A DNA stretch of 17,143 bases from Clostridiaceae bacterium (GCA_012798865.1 JAAZMK010000061.1:1-17143), one strand, 5' to 3'; shown: positions 5,453-13,867, counted from the first letter of the stretch. Notes: generated by a model from the letters alone, not told the origin. Numbers and translations: made by a program.

Positions 5453-6211
5453 ATGTATGAAACAGTAAAAGCGTCAATCAATCTGCACGCCGTTCTCAGA
5501 AACATGGAAGATCTGTGCCAGCTTGATGACGCGTCCGCAGAGGCTGTGGGCGACCGCTATGTCTCCATTCGATTCTCCGTGCCTGAGATTGATCGACTCG
5601 TCCTCACCTTTCGCAATCAATCATGTCAAGCAGGACGTGGAGATGAACTCCCGTACAACATGAATCTCCGATTTTCGTCTCCTGAGCACCTCAACCTCAT
5701 GGTTGAAGGCGTGAAAAATCCGATACCGACCAAGGGATTCCGGCACATCGGGTTTCTCAAAGACACTTTTACCTTTCTGGCGGGGCGACTCGAGAGCTAT
5801 TTGAAACCTGATCACGAAAAGGCGGCAACAGACTCTGAGTATCTTAAGAGAAGCACGATATTGACGGCATATGCGGCGCTCTACGCGGTACCGGAAATCG
5901 CCCGCTACGATGAGACTGGGCGTAAGTTGGCGAGCAAAATAGAGGACGGCATCATCAACGTCACGGTAGGCGACGATTTCGGTCTCCATCTCATCGCGGA
6001 AAAAGGACGGCTTCGCACGATGAAAGGCAGAAGTGCCAACGCGCGTACCGCCATGATGTTTGACACGTTTGAGACTGCGTTCGGTTTGCTAAATGGGAAA
6101 CTCGACAGTTACACATGCATTGGACTGGGGCTTCTCGCCATTCGCGGTCGCGTTTCCATGATTGACAACTTCAACAAACTGCTGGGCATGGTCCCGCACT
6201 ACCTCTCGTGA
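5453..6211 (+). CDS. SCP2-like lipid-carrier-fold protein (first of two)
   Basis: A 252-residue protein without signal peptide or membrane helix. The C-terminal part (about 197-252: an FDTFETAFGLLNGKLD stretch, then IGLGLLAIRGR and a terminal helix) has the strand-turn-helix pattern of SCP2 sterol-carrier domains, where a short segment such as LNGKLD precedes the last strand and helix. The N-terminal half (about 34-118) looks like a diverged second module. It resembles the protein encoded at 9375 in layout and C-terminal pattern, so the two are probably paralogues. SCP2 folds bind lipids, acyl-CoA or other hydrophobic ligands; the ligand here is unknown. The ATG at 5453 is chosen, with GGAG nine bases upstream; a GTG at 5444 is in frame but sits next to the ribosome site. 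It is the first gene of the operon, 15 bases before the aminotransferase. Confidence 0.6.
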   Translation: MYETVKASINLHAVLRNMEDLCQLDDASAEAVGDRYVSIRFSVPEIDRLVLTFRNQSCQAGRGDELPYNMNLRFSSPEHLNLMVEGVKNPIPTKGFRHIGFLKDTFTFLAGRLESYLKPDHEKAATDSEYLKRSTILTAYAALYAVPEIARYDETGRKLASKIEDGIINVTVGDDFGLHLIAEKGRLRTMKGRSANARTAMMFDTFETAFGLLNGKLDSYTCIGLGLLAIRGRVSMIDNFNKLLGMVPHYLS

Positions 6212-6226
6212 AAGGAGTAAAACGAT

Positions 6227-7486
6227 ATGCAACGATATCAATATCCAAAAAACAGAGAGCTGTTTGAAAGGGCGGTCAAAGTAATCCCCGCGGGGATCCC
6301 GGGTCATCTCGGTCCTGCATCGGGTTGCTTTATTCCCGTTTCGGCGTATCCGTTTTTCTGCGAGAAGGCGGAGGGAACGTATTTTTGGGACGTGGACGGC
6401 AACCGCTTCATCGATTACATGTGCGCTTACGGTCCCAACATTTTGGGATACAATCACCCGGACGTCGATGCCGCCGCGCGCGCTCAGATGGAGAAAGCAA
6501 ACTGTACAACGGTTCCCGCCCCGCTGATGATCGAATTGGCGGAACTTCTCGTCGATACAGTCGACAGCGCGGACTGGGCGATGTTTGCCAAGAACGGCGG
6601 CGATGTGACGAACCTTGCGATGCTCACCGCCAGAGCGGCGACGGGAAGAAAGAAAATCGTCAAATTTGTGGGAGGTTATCACGGCGTGCTCCCGTGGATG
6701 TTGGACGTCGGATATCCCGGCGTTCTCTACGAGGACATCGAGAACATCATTACGATTCCATTCAACAATGTGGAAATCTTTAAGCAAGTACTCGCCGAAC
6801 ATCATGGCGACATTGCAGGCGTGATTTCAACGCCTTACGATCATCAGGCGATGAACGAGAATCATCTGCCTGCGGACGGTTTTTGGAGTGAAGTACGCCA
6901 GCTTTGTTCGACGAACGAAATCGTACTCATTCTTGACGACGTCCGCTGTGGATTCCGTCTCGATCTGCGCGGTTCCGATTACCATTACGGCTTCCGGGCA
7001 GACTTGATTTGTTTTTGCAAGGCGTTAGCGAACGGTTACAGCATCTCGGCACTTTGTGGCGACGAATCGCTCCGACCGGCGATCAGCTCAGTTTTCGCGA
7101 CGGGCAGCTATTGGTTATCGGCGGTACCAATCGCAGCTGCCATTCGCTGTATCGAAATCATGCGCGAAATCGACGCGCCTCAAATCATGAAACACATCGG
7201 TGACAAGTTTGCCGACGGGCTGATCAATATCGCGGATGAACACGGGTTTGAGCTTCGCGTCACAGGCGAGCGCGCCATGCCGATACTGACGCTCGGTGAC
7301 GACGAATCCAATTTCCTGCTGCAGGAGTGGGTCGCTGAAATGGTCATGAGAGGTATTTTCCTCGCGAACCATCACAACATCTTTATGAACTATGCCGTTT
7401 CGGACGAAGACCTTGAGCAGACGTTTGCCGCCGCTCACGACGCCTTTGAGACGGTGCGCAAGAACCATCCGGAAATGTACCGCTAA
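6227..7486 (+). CDS. Class III PLP-dependent aminotransferase (glutamate-1-semialdehyde aminomutase-like)
   Basis: This 419-residue protein shows the class III layout: YFWDVDGNRFIDYMCAYGP near 52-70, GYNHPDV (74-80), the cofactor-binding GGYHG (149-153), LILDDVRCGFR (234-244) with Asp237 likely pairing with the PLP ring nitrogen, and Lys265 in FCKALANGYSISALCG as the probable Schiff-base lysine. The usual (N/S)SGTEA-type phosphate loop is replaced by AKNGGDVTNLA (121-131). Overall it is closest in pattern to HemL-like aminotransferases, but the altered loop and the setting argue against tetrapyrrole synthesis. It more likely transaminates a keto-sugar or related ketone made by the neighbouring transketolase. 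AAAGGAG lies upstream of the ATG at 6227. The next gene starts 13 bases after the stop. Confidence 0.88.
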   Translation: MQRYQYPKNRELFERAVKVIPAGIPGHLGPASGCFIPVSAYPFFCEKAEGTYFWDVDGNRFIDYMCAYGPNILGYNHPDVDAAARAQMEKANCTTVPAPLMIELAELLVDTVDSADWAMFAKNGGDVTNLAMLTARAATGRKKIVKFVGGYHGVLPWMLDVGYPGVLYEDIENIITIPFNNVEIFKQVLAEHHGDIAGVISTPYDHQAMNENHLPADGFWSEVRQLCSTNEIVLILDDVRCGFRLDLRGSDYHYGFRADLICFCKALANGYSISALCGDESLRPAISSVFATGSYWLSAVPIAAAIRCIEIMREIDAPQIMKHIGDKFADGLINIADEHGFELRVTGERAMPILTLGDDESNFLLQEWVAEMVMRGIFLANHHNIFMNYAVSDEDLEQTFAAAHDAFETVRKNHPEMYR

Positions 7487-7499
7487 GGGAGGTTTATCC

Positions 7500-8369
7500 A
7501 TGCCATTGACTAAAGAAGAACTGCTCGCCATCGAAGCGATGACTCACGAGCACAGACGCACAATCGTCGAAACGACGCTCTGTGCGGGGAGCGGACACAT
7601 AGGCGGCGCGCTCAGCATGATTGATGTTACGACGTTGCTTTACAGCCGATTCATGCGAATCGACCCTGAAAACCCAGACTGGGAAGACCGCGATCGCTTT
7701 ATTCTGTCGAAAGGACATGCCGGAATCGGCTTTGTCGCCATACTTGCCGACCTTGGCTACATCGACAGGAAGGACCTGGAAACATTTAACCTGACCGGTT
7801 CGAATCTCGGCATCCATCTCGACGCCAACAAGGTGCCGGGCGTTGACGCATCAACCGGTTCGCTCGGTCACGGCTTGTCGATTGCCCTCGGGACTGCGCT
7901 GGCTGCCAAACAACTGGGCAAGGAGTACCGCACATTCTGCTTGCTGGGCGACGGTGAATGCCAGGAAGGGTCGATCTGGGAGGCCGCCATGGCGATTGCT
8001 CATTTCAACCCGCCGAACCTTGTGACGCTCGTCGACCGTAACCACGCACAGATCGACGGCATGACGGAGGACGTCATGCCGCTTGAACCCTTCGCGGATA
8101 AGTGGCGCGCGTTCGGTTTCCATACGGTGACCGTGGACGGACATGATTTCGACGCGATGAACGACGCGATCAGAGAGGCGCTCCACCGAAAGGACATGCC
8201 GACGTGCATCATTCTCGATACGTGCAAAGGAAAAGGTGTCGGCTTCTGTGAAGGTGATTACCGCTGGCACTACGGCGGCATCACGCAGGAAATGGGCGAA
8301 GAAGCGATGCGCGACCTTGATGCGTATTACGCAAAGAGAGTGGCAGCCATCGAACAGAGAGGAGAATAA
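7500..8369 (+). CDS. Transketolase, N-terminal (thiamine diphosphate pyrophosphate-binding) subunit
   Basis: This 289-residue protein is the N-terminal half of a split transketolase. Key motifs are AGSGHIGGALS (29-39, His33), ILSKGHAG (68-75, His73), TGSLGHGLSIA (119-129, His124) and the thiamine diphosphate/Mg2+ motif GDG (150-152) ending at Asn181 in VDRNHAQIDG. It pairs with the C-terminal subunit in the next gene to transfer two-carbon ketol units between sugar phosphates or related aldehydes. An in-frame reading extends 36 codons upstream inside the aminotransferase gene, but the ATG at 7500 has GGGAGG seven bases before it and gives the normal N-terminus. Split transketolases occur in archaea and in accessory bacterial pathways, so the substrate need not be a pentose phosphate. 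Confidence 0.93.
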   Translation: MPLTKEELLAIEAMTHEHRRTIVETTLCAGSGHIGGALSMIDVTTLLYSRFMRIDPENPDWEDRDRFILSKGHAGIGFVAILADLGYIDRKDLETFNLTGSNLGIHLDANKVPGVDASTGSLGHGLSIALGTALAAKQLGKEYRTFCLLGDGECQEGSIWEAAMAIAHFNPPNLVTLVDRNHAQIDGMTEDVMPLEPFADKWRAFGFHTVTVDGHDFDAMNDAIREALHRKDMPTCIILDTCKGKGVGFCEGDYRWHYGGITQEMGEEAMRDLDAYYAKRVAAIEQRGE

Positions 8370-8371
8370 TA

Positions 8372-9373
8372 ATGGGTATCTCATTTACGAGCATCAATCA
8401 AACGAAGCTTTCGACAGGTGAAGTCTATTGTGAGACTTTGTGTGAGCTGGCAGAGGAGAACCCGCGCATTGTCGCCTTGACGGCGGACCTCGGACAATCG
8501 TCGAAGATCGGTGAATTTATGAAAAAATTCCCCGACCGATTCTATCAATTCGGTATCGCCGAGCAGAACATGTACGGCGCCGCGGCAGGCATGGCGAAGG
8601 CTGGGCTTATCCCTTTCACGTCGTCGTTCGCGATTTTTACATCGTGCCGCGCGCTCGACCAAGTCCACACGGACATCTGCTACCAGAGGGCGAACGTCAA
8701 AATGATCTCCTCGCATGCCGGAACTTCCTTTGGACAAGCCGGCACGACGCACCACTCGACGGAAGATATCGCGATTATGCGCTCAATGGCGAACCTCGTC
8801 GTCATCGTCCCCGCCGACGGCATGGAGACGGCTAATGTCGTGCGCGCCGCCGTGGAGTACGATGGTCCCGTATACATTCGCATTAACCGAGGATTTGATC
8901 AGCTTGTATACAAGGATCTCGATTACGGTTTCGAGATCGGGAAAGCCGTTCAGCTCGCTGAAGGGACGGATGTCACCATCATCGCGTGCGGCTCGGGCGT
9001 TTTCCAAGCGGTACAAGCGTCGGCCGAACTTGATGCCGTCGGCATTAAGGCGCGTGTACTCAACATGCACACGATCAAGCCGATTGACAAGGACGCCATC
9101 TTAAAAGCCTGCCGTGACACGCGAAGGATTATCACCGTAGAGGATCATAACGTCATCGGAGGTCTTGGCGGCGCCGTCGCAGAGGTGCTCGCAGAGAGTG
9201 GCATGAGCTGCGCTTTCCGTCGACTCGGACTGCAAGATTGCTTCTCCCCGATCGGCTACCACGAAGACCTTATGGCGATACACGGCATCGACACGAACGG
9301 CATCGTTAAATCTGTGCATGACCTCCTGAAACTCGATTTTGAGGACGACGACGATTGGGAAGACGAGGTGTGA
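8372..9373 (+). CDS. Transketolase, C-terminal subunit
   Basis: This 333-residue protein holds the pyrimidine-binding and C-terminal transketolase domains. Glu64 in FGIAEQNM is the conserved catalytic glutamate that activates thiamine. TSSFAIFTSCRALDQV (83-98), SSHAGTSFGQAGTTHHSTEDIA (113-134) and NMHTIKPID (231-239) are typical of the family. Its ATG is two bases after the stop of the N-terminal subunit, with GAGAGGAG upstream, so the halves are co-translated. The last eleven residues, FEDDDDWEDEV, form an unusually acidic tail beyond the expected domain end. The codons of this tail also contain the ribosome site (GAGGTG) of the next gene, which starts one base after the stop. Confidence 0.93.
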   Translation: MGISFTSINQTKLSTGEVYCETLCELAEENPRIVALTADLGQSSKIGEFMKKFPDRFYQFGIAEQNMYGAAAGMAKAGLIPFTSSFAIFTSCRALDQVHTDICYQRANVKMISSHAGTSFGQAGTTHHSTEDIAIMRSMANLVVIVPADGMETANVVRAAVEYDGPVYIRINRGFDQLVYKDLDYGFEIGKAVQLAEGTDVTIIACGSGVFQAVQASAELDAVGIKARVLNMHTIKPIDKDAILKACRDTRRIITVEDHNVIGGLGGAVAEVLAESGMSCAFRRLGLQDCFSPIGYHEDLMAIHGIDTNGIVKSVHDLLKLDFEDDDDWEDEV

Positions 9374-9374
9374 T

Positions 9375-10166
9375 ATGGATACGAGAGATGACCGTTATTC
9401 GGGAAAAATTTTCTTCAACGCCGTTCTGCCTCTCGTCCGCACCATTATCGAGGACGTGCCCGCTCTTGCCGCGTCCCTCAAGGGGGAATCGGGCGCCTTT
9501 CAAGTGAGTGCCATGACCGACGAAGGGATCTGGGCGACACACTTCATCGTCGATAACGGCAAGGTCACGACGGCACTCGGTCCGTGTGCCGATAAGCCGA
9601 CGGTTGAGCTCGCGTTCAAGACCCTTCGCGACTTTAACGGGTTCATGAAAGGCACATCGAAGAAGCTCCCGGCGATCCGCGGGCTGATGCGGTTCGGCAT
9701 CCTGATCCCGTTTATGCGGGCGCTATTAAAAATGGCGTCGTTGCTCAAGCTGAAGGAAGCGCCGAAAGACGAAGAAACACAGCGGCTTCTCGTCAAGCTC
9801 TATTTTTACCTCTTGTCGTCCGGCATCAGCCAGCTGAACCGTGAAGGTCATCCGACGATTACGGAATGGACGACGAAAAGTCCGAACCGCGTCTATGCGT
9901 GGACGGTGGACGGCTACGAAGACGTCGCGGCGTATCTTCGCGTAAAAGCAGGGAAGACAAAAGCGGCGCGTGGTCGATACACGAGATCACAGCCGTTCTT
10001 TACCATGCGCTTCATCGATCTCGAGAGCGCGCTTGCGACACTGCTTGGAACCGGAGACATGATGGAGCTTGTCGCCGGCGGAAAGATGATCATGGAGGGC
10101 GGTCCGGAGTTCGGGAACATGCTGGGCGATTACATGCTCCTCGTCGGCTCCTACGCTCAAGCGTAG
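9375..10166 (+). CDS. SCP2-like lipid-carrier-fold protein (second of two)
   Basis: This 263-residue protein has no signal peptide. Its last part (about 207-263: MRFIDLESALATLLGTGDMM, then AGGKMIMEGGPEFGNML) matches the C-terminal SCP2 pattern seen in the protein at 5453. The N-terminal part (about 40-125) has a similar strand-rich module (GAFQVSAMTDEGIWATHFIV, then a helix with LMRFGILIPFMRALLKM). Two SCP2-like modules per protein therefore seem likely in both paralogues. The ATG at 9375 follows GAGGTG at six bases and nearly touches the transketolase stop, which ties it to the operon. A terminator follows at 10193. Its function is unknown; a carrier or binding role for a hydrophobic substrate is inferred from the fold pattern. 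Confidence 0.6.
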   Translation: MDTRDDRYSGKIFFNAVLPLVRTIIEDVPALAASLKGESGAFQVSAMTDEGIWATHFIVDNGKVTTALGPCADKPTVELAFKTLRDFNGFMKGTSKKLPAIRGLMRFGILIPFMRALLKMASLLKLKEAPKDEETQRLLVKLYFYLLSSGISQLNREGHPTITEWTTKSPNRVYAWTVDGYEDVAAYLRVKAGKTKAARGRYTRSQPFFTMRFIDLESALATLLGTGDMMELVAGGKMIMEGGPEFGNMLGDYMLLVGSYAQA

Positions 10167-10192
10167 TGTCGATGGTGGGAGCGCCTGAACAC

Positions 10193-10232
10193 GAGGGGGG
10201 ATTAGCAGGGGGAATCCCCCCTCTCCTTTATT
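10193..10232 (+). terminator. Terminator hairpin after the five-gene operon
   Basis: GAGGGGGGATT (10193-10203) pairs perfectly with AATCCCCCCTC (10213-10223) around a 9-base loop, followed by TCCTTTATT. The stem is strong but the T-run is short, so some read-through into tetR is possible. Confidence 0.7.
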
Positions 10233-10331
10233 CCGGGAAATACATGAGTCGCGAACGTATCGCTCACGGCGACTTATGAGATAATGAGTGAAATTCATAT
10301 AAGTATGACGGAGACTTATAGGAGGAAACAT

Positions 10332-10991
10332 ATGTCGTCTTCGCCTTTTTATAAAGAGACCTTCGACAAGATCTCACCGGAAAAACAAGACAGCATTTTT
10401 ACGACAGCGATCACCGTTTTTGCGGAACACGGATTTGATGCGGCAAATATAAATGACATCGCAAAGCTCGCCGGTGTCAGCATCGGCTCAATGTACAGCT
10501 ACTTTGAGTCGAAAGAAGACCTGTTCCTAGCTTTGGTGGAGAAAGGGTTGGAGCTTCTTGACCGCGCGATGAATGAATGTTGTCCTGACGAAGGAACGAT
10601 TGCGGAAGTGCTGGAGCGAATCTTTCGTGTCGCCATCCGGTATACGGAGAAACACCCCGATATGTGTCGTCTCTATCTCCTGATCACGACGGATAACATG
10701 AAGGCACAGACGGAAAGGCTCTCTGATCGCGCGGAGATGAGCTTTCGAGAGATGTACAAAGCCGTTTTGAGACGTGCGGTTGAAAAAGGAGAGGTGAGAA
10801 GAGACATCGATCTCGATGCCGCCGCGCTTTTCATCGACAACGCGGTTATTATGCTCCAATTTTCACTGACATCGCGGTATTATCAGCTTAGGATGGAACA
10901 TTATCTCGGCGCGAAAAGCGGTGATGATTACGAACGCCTTGTTCGCTCAAATGTCGACTTTATCTGTCGCGGTCTAGGTGTAGATTTTTGA
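10332..10991 (+). CDS. TetR/AcrR-family transcriptional regulator
   Basis: This 219-residue protein has the TetR N-terminal helix-turn-helix: ITVFAEHGFDAANINDIAKLAGVSIGSMYSYFESKEDLF spans about residues 27-65, with the recognition helix near VSIGSMYSYF. The remaining helical part (about 70-219) is a ligand-binding and dimerisation domain of unknown specificity. The chosen ATG at 10332 has AGGAGG six bases upstream; in-frame starts further 5' (10284, 10305) lack this. The gene follows the SCP2/aminotransferase/transketolase operon, and a 22-bp palindrome overlaps the promoter zone of that operon, so it is the likely repressor. Ligands of related regulators are often acyl-CoAs or other hydrophobic molecules, which would suit the SCP2-like neighbours; this is inference. 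Confidence 0.9.
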   Translation: MSSSPFYKETFDKISPEKQDSIFTTAITVFAEHGFDAANINDIAKLAGVSIGSMYSYFESKEDLFLALVEKGLELLDRAMNECCPDEGTIAEVLERIFRVAIRYTEKHPDMCRLYLLITTDNMKAQTERLSDRAEMSFREMYKAVLRRAVEKGEVRRDIDLDAAALFIDNAVIMLQFSLTSRYYQLRMEHYLGAKSGDDYERLVRSNVDFICRGLGVDF

Positions 10992-11088
10992 CGAATCACG
11001 CGGTGATCGCAGCCAAGAGCAGATTCAAGAGCCAGATGGTTGAAGCTAGCGCGTTCTTTGCCAGCAGCGGCGGGGGAAAGGAGTTGTG

Positions 11089-11505
11089 ATGAAATCATTT
11101 AGAAAAGTGCTGACGCTCAACACGCCGACACGGCGGGCGTTTATTCACCTGACACCGGAAGTCGAAAAGGCACTAGCCGAGAGCGGTATACGCGAAGGAT
11201 TGTGCCTCGTCAACGCCATGCACATCACTGCCAGTGTTTTTATTAACGATAATGAAAGTGGTCTGCACCGTGACTTTGAACGGTGGCTGGAGAAGCTCGC
11301 ACCTGAGAAACCGTATGATCAATACGACCATAACGGGTATGAAGATAATGCCGACGCGCACCTGAAACGCAGCGTCATGGGGCGCGAAGTCGTCGTCGCC
11401 GTGACCGAAGGACGCCTCGATTTCGGACCCTGGGAGCGCATTTTCTATGGGGAATTTGACGGAAAGCGCCCGAAGCGCGTTCTGATAAAAATCATTGGAG
11501 AGTGA
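11089..11505 (+). CDS. YjbQ/UPF0047-family protein
   Basis: This 138-residue protein carries the hallmarks of the YjbQ family: HITASVFINDNESG (45-58), NADAHLKRSVMG (87-98), VTEGRLDFGPWERIFYGEFDG (105-125) and the terminal strand RVLIKIIG. E. coli YjbQ has weak thiamine-phosphate synthase activity, and the true role of the family is unsettled. The conserved histidines (45 and 91 here) are thought to bind a metal or phosphate. The ATG at 11089 is chosen, since the GTG at 11086 is only two bases from the AAAGGAG ribosome site. It lies 97 bases after tetR and 38 before the enoate reductase. A link to thiamine diphosphate supply for the upstream transketolase is tempting but unproven. Confidence 0.85.
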   Translation: MKSFRKVLTLNTPTRRAFIHLTPEVEKALAESGIREGLCLVNAMHITASVFINDNESGLHRDFERWLEKLAPEKPYDQYDHNGYEDNADAHLKRSVMGREVVVAVTEGRLDFGPWERIFYGEFDGKRPKRVLIKIIGE

Positions 11506-11543
11506 TGAACCGGGACAGTTAAGTTAAGAAAGGAAACGATCAT

Positions 11544-13811
11544 ATGTCAAAGTACCCCGAAACGTTAATCGCCGATTGGTTAAAAGATTCCGGAAATTGG
11601 TTCCTCGATGAAGAGCAGGAGGGTGTCGGTCGCATGAGCCGGGCGCTTTATCCTTACAAGTCGATGTTTTCGCCGATCCGCGTCAACAGCATTACACTGA
11701 AAAACAGGCTCGTCATGGCGCCTATGGGGAACATCTCTCAAGCTGAGGAGACGGGGCGACCCAATCAATCCATGATCGCCTATTTCGAAGAACGCGCCAA
11801 AGGCGGTGTCGGTTTGATCACCTCAGGTCTCATACCGGTCAGTTTCGGGATCGACCACACGTTGACGGAACCGGGCGGTCTTACATATTTTCCGAAAATT
11901 CTCGGCAGCAGAACATTTTTTTCAGGGTGGCGCGATATCGCGCACAACACGCATGCTGCGGGAGCGCATTTCTTCATCCAACTGACGGCGGGACTCGGTC
12001 GCGTCGGCAATCCGCAGTGCCTTGTCAATCAACGCAAGTTTCCCGTCTCCGCGTCGCTTAACCCAAACTACTATTTGCCTGCAGTCCCTTGTTTAAGGAT
12101 TTCCGGAAGAAAGCTCAAAAAAATCGTCAAAAACTTCGGTCAGGCTGCCGCCGACGCGAAGACGGCGACCATCGACGGTGTGTATCTCCACGGTCACGAA
12201 GGATACCTCTTGGAGCAAATGAGCAATACGGCGTTCAATCGTCGCAAACTGGGGCGATATGCCGACTGGCAGGCATTCGGACTCGATATCGTGCGAGAGA
12301 TACGGAAACGGACGGGACCTGATTACCCCATCATGTACCGGATCAACTTGTCGTTGGCGCTCCACGCGACGTACGGCAAACGTATGCAAACAGTAAAGAC
12401 GCTCAAGAAATTCAGCAATGAGCGAACGATTGAACAGACGCTTGACTATATGAAGAATCTCGTTCAAGCCGGCGTCGACATGTTCGATGTCGATCTCGGA
12501 TGCTACGACAACTGGTGGCTCCCCCATCCGCCGACAACGATGAAGCCCGGTGTTTTTCTGGAAGTTGCCAAGCTCGTCAAGGATCACTTCGCCGAGAATA
12601 ACATCGTATCGAACAAAGGGCTTCCCGTTCCCATCGTCGCCGTGGGCAAGCTTGGCTACCCTGATCTTGCGGAAAAGGCGATCGCTGATGAGATGTGCGA
12701 CTTGGTCATGCTCGGGCGACCTCTGCTCGCTGATCCGATGTGGCCGAGAAAAGCGTATGCCGGTCAAGTTCAGGAGATCCGACCCTGTATTGGATGTCAG
12801 GAGGCCTGCATCAACGAATTCGTCGAAGGCGGACACCCGAGCTGCGCCGTCAATCCAAGAACATCACACGAGTTAACCTTACCCGAGAAACCTCTTCCCG
12901 CACCTATCAAGAAAAAAGTTGCCGTTGTCGGTGCCGGACCTGCAGGTTTTGAATGTGCGATGGCTGCGCTCGATCGCGGTCACGAAGTACACCTGATCGA
13001 CAAGCAGGAAGGCGTCGGCGGCATGGTGCGCCTCGCGGCGATCCCCGCCTTTAAACGCGATGTGAAAAACTATCTCGAATGGATGGAACACACGGTCGAC
13101 CAGCGTGTTAAAGATAATCCCGACTTCCAGCTAATGCTGAACACGGAGGCGACGCTTTACATGTTGGAGGACGGAAAATACGACGCAATCGTCTGTGCGA
13201 CGGGGAGTCGCGAGAAAACTCCCGGCGTTGAAGGTCTCGAGAAGGTCGTGTTCGCTCGAACATTGCTATTGGATACATCCTTGCTTGACGGAAAAGAAAA
13301 GATCGTCGTCGTGGGCGGCGGGACGGTCGGCTGCGAAGTCGCCTTAATGCTCGCCGCAGAATACGGTCGCAAAGTGACCGTGCTCGAGATGCTCCCGACG
13401 TTGATGAGCCACGTCTCTACGGCGAATCGCACACACTTGATCCATGAGCTCGAAAAGCACGGCGCAACACTGATCAACTGCGCCAAACTCGAAAAAATCG
13501 AAGATGACAGCGTAGCGGTTTACGTCAACGAATCGCGCACCGTGCCCGATCCGTACAACACATGGAACCCCGTCCTCCCTGAGAATGTTCCCAATCCGCT
13601 GGCGAAACCGATTAAGAGTGAATACAAGATGAGGTCGATCGACGCTGACCTCGTCGTTCTCGCCGTCGGTCACGAGCAGGACAACACACTTCATCGATTG
13701 ATTAAAGATGCTTACATCACGCCGGAACTCCATCTCATCGGCGACGCGGCGCACACCGGGATGATCATGCACGCCGTCCGTGCCGGATACAGGACTGGAC
13801 TGTCGATTTGA
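11544..13811 (+). CDS. Old-yellow-enzyme-type FMN / 4Fe-4S / FAD enoate reductase (FadH/BaiCD-like)
   Basis: This 755-residue flavoprotein has an FMN-binding TIM barrel (about 40-405; NRLVMAPMGN at 54-63, HGHEGYLLEQ at 216-225, LGRPLLADP at 390-398), a [4Fe-4S] cluster motif C415-x2-C418-x3-C422-x11-C434, and an FAD/NAD(P) module with fingerprints GAGPAG (463-468) and GGGTVG (591-596) ending in LIGDA. This is the layout of 2,4-dienoyl-CoA reductase, 2-enoate reductase and bile-acid BaiCD/BaiH enzymes, which reduce activated C=C bonds with NAD(P)H. It is longer than FadH (about 670): there is a 40-residue N-terminal extension, and a Pro/Asn-rich insert near 664-690. The substrate cannot be read from sequence. 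The ATG at 11544 has AAAGGA upstream. The stop overlaps the long frame of the next gene. Confidence 0.9.
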   Translation: MSKYPETLIADWLKDSGNWFLDEEQEGVGRMSRALYPYKSMFSPIRVNSITLKNRLVMAPMGNISQAEETGRPNQSMIAYFEERAKGGVGLITSGLIPVSFGIDHTLTEPGGLTYFPKILGSRTFFSGWRDIAHNTHAAGAHFFIQLTAGLGRVGNPQCLVNQRKFPVSASLNPNYYLPAVPCLRISGRKLKKIVKNFGQAAADAKTATIDGVYLHGHEGYLLEQMSNTAFNRRKLGRYADWQAFGLDIVREIRKRTGPDYPIMYRINLSLALHATYGKRMQTVKTLKKFSNERTIEQTLDYMKNLVQAGVDMFDVDLGCYDNWWLPHPPTTMKPGVFLEVAKLVKDHFAENNIVSNKGLPVPIVAVGKLGYPDLAEKAIADEMCDLVMLGRPLLADPMWPRKAYAGQVQEIRPCIGCQEACINEFVEGGHPSCAVNPRTSHELTLPEKPLPAPIKKKVAVVGAGPAGFECAMAALDRGHEVHLIDKQEGVGGMVRLAAIPAFKRDVKNYLEWMEHTVDQRVKDNPDFQLMLNTEATLYMLEDGKYDAIVCATGSREKTPGVEGLEKVVFARTLLLDTSLLDGKEKIVVVGGGTVGCEVALMLAAEYGRKVTVLEMLPTLMSHVSTANRTHLIHELEKHGATLINCAKLEKIEDDSVAVYVNESRTVPDPYNTWNPVLPENVPNPLAKPIKSEYKMRSIDADLVVLAVGHEQDNTLHRLIKDAYITPELHLIGDAAHTGMIMHAVRAGYRTGLSI

Positions 13812-13867
13812 CGCGGCGGGCAACAGCAGGGAAAGGCGTAGATGTTAAAAAAACAGAGGAACAACGA

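Noticed and set aside
6089..6805. 238-residue minus-strand frame across the SCP2-like/aminotransferase junction
   Set aside because: It runs antisense to two supported genes and shows no recognisable motif.
10992..11088. Regulatory element between tetR and the YjbQ gene
   Set aside because: Only a 5-bp dyad (ATCAC-GCG-GTGAT) was seen; nothing beyond the ribosome site is supported.
12093..12836. 247-residue minus-strand frame inside the enoate reductase gene
   Set aside because: The plus strand encodes the FMN barrel with recognisable motifs throughout; the antisense frame has no ribosome site or family motif.
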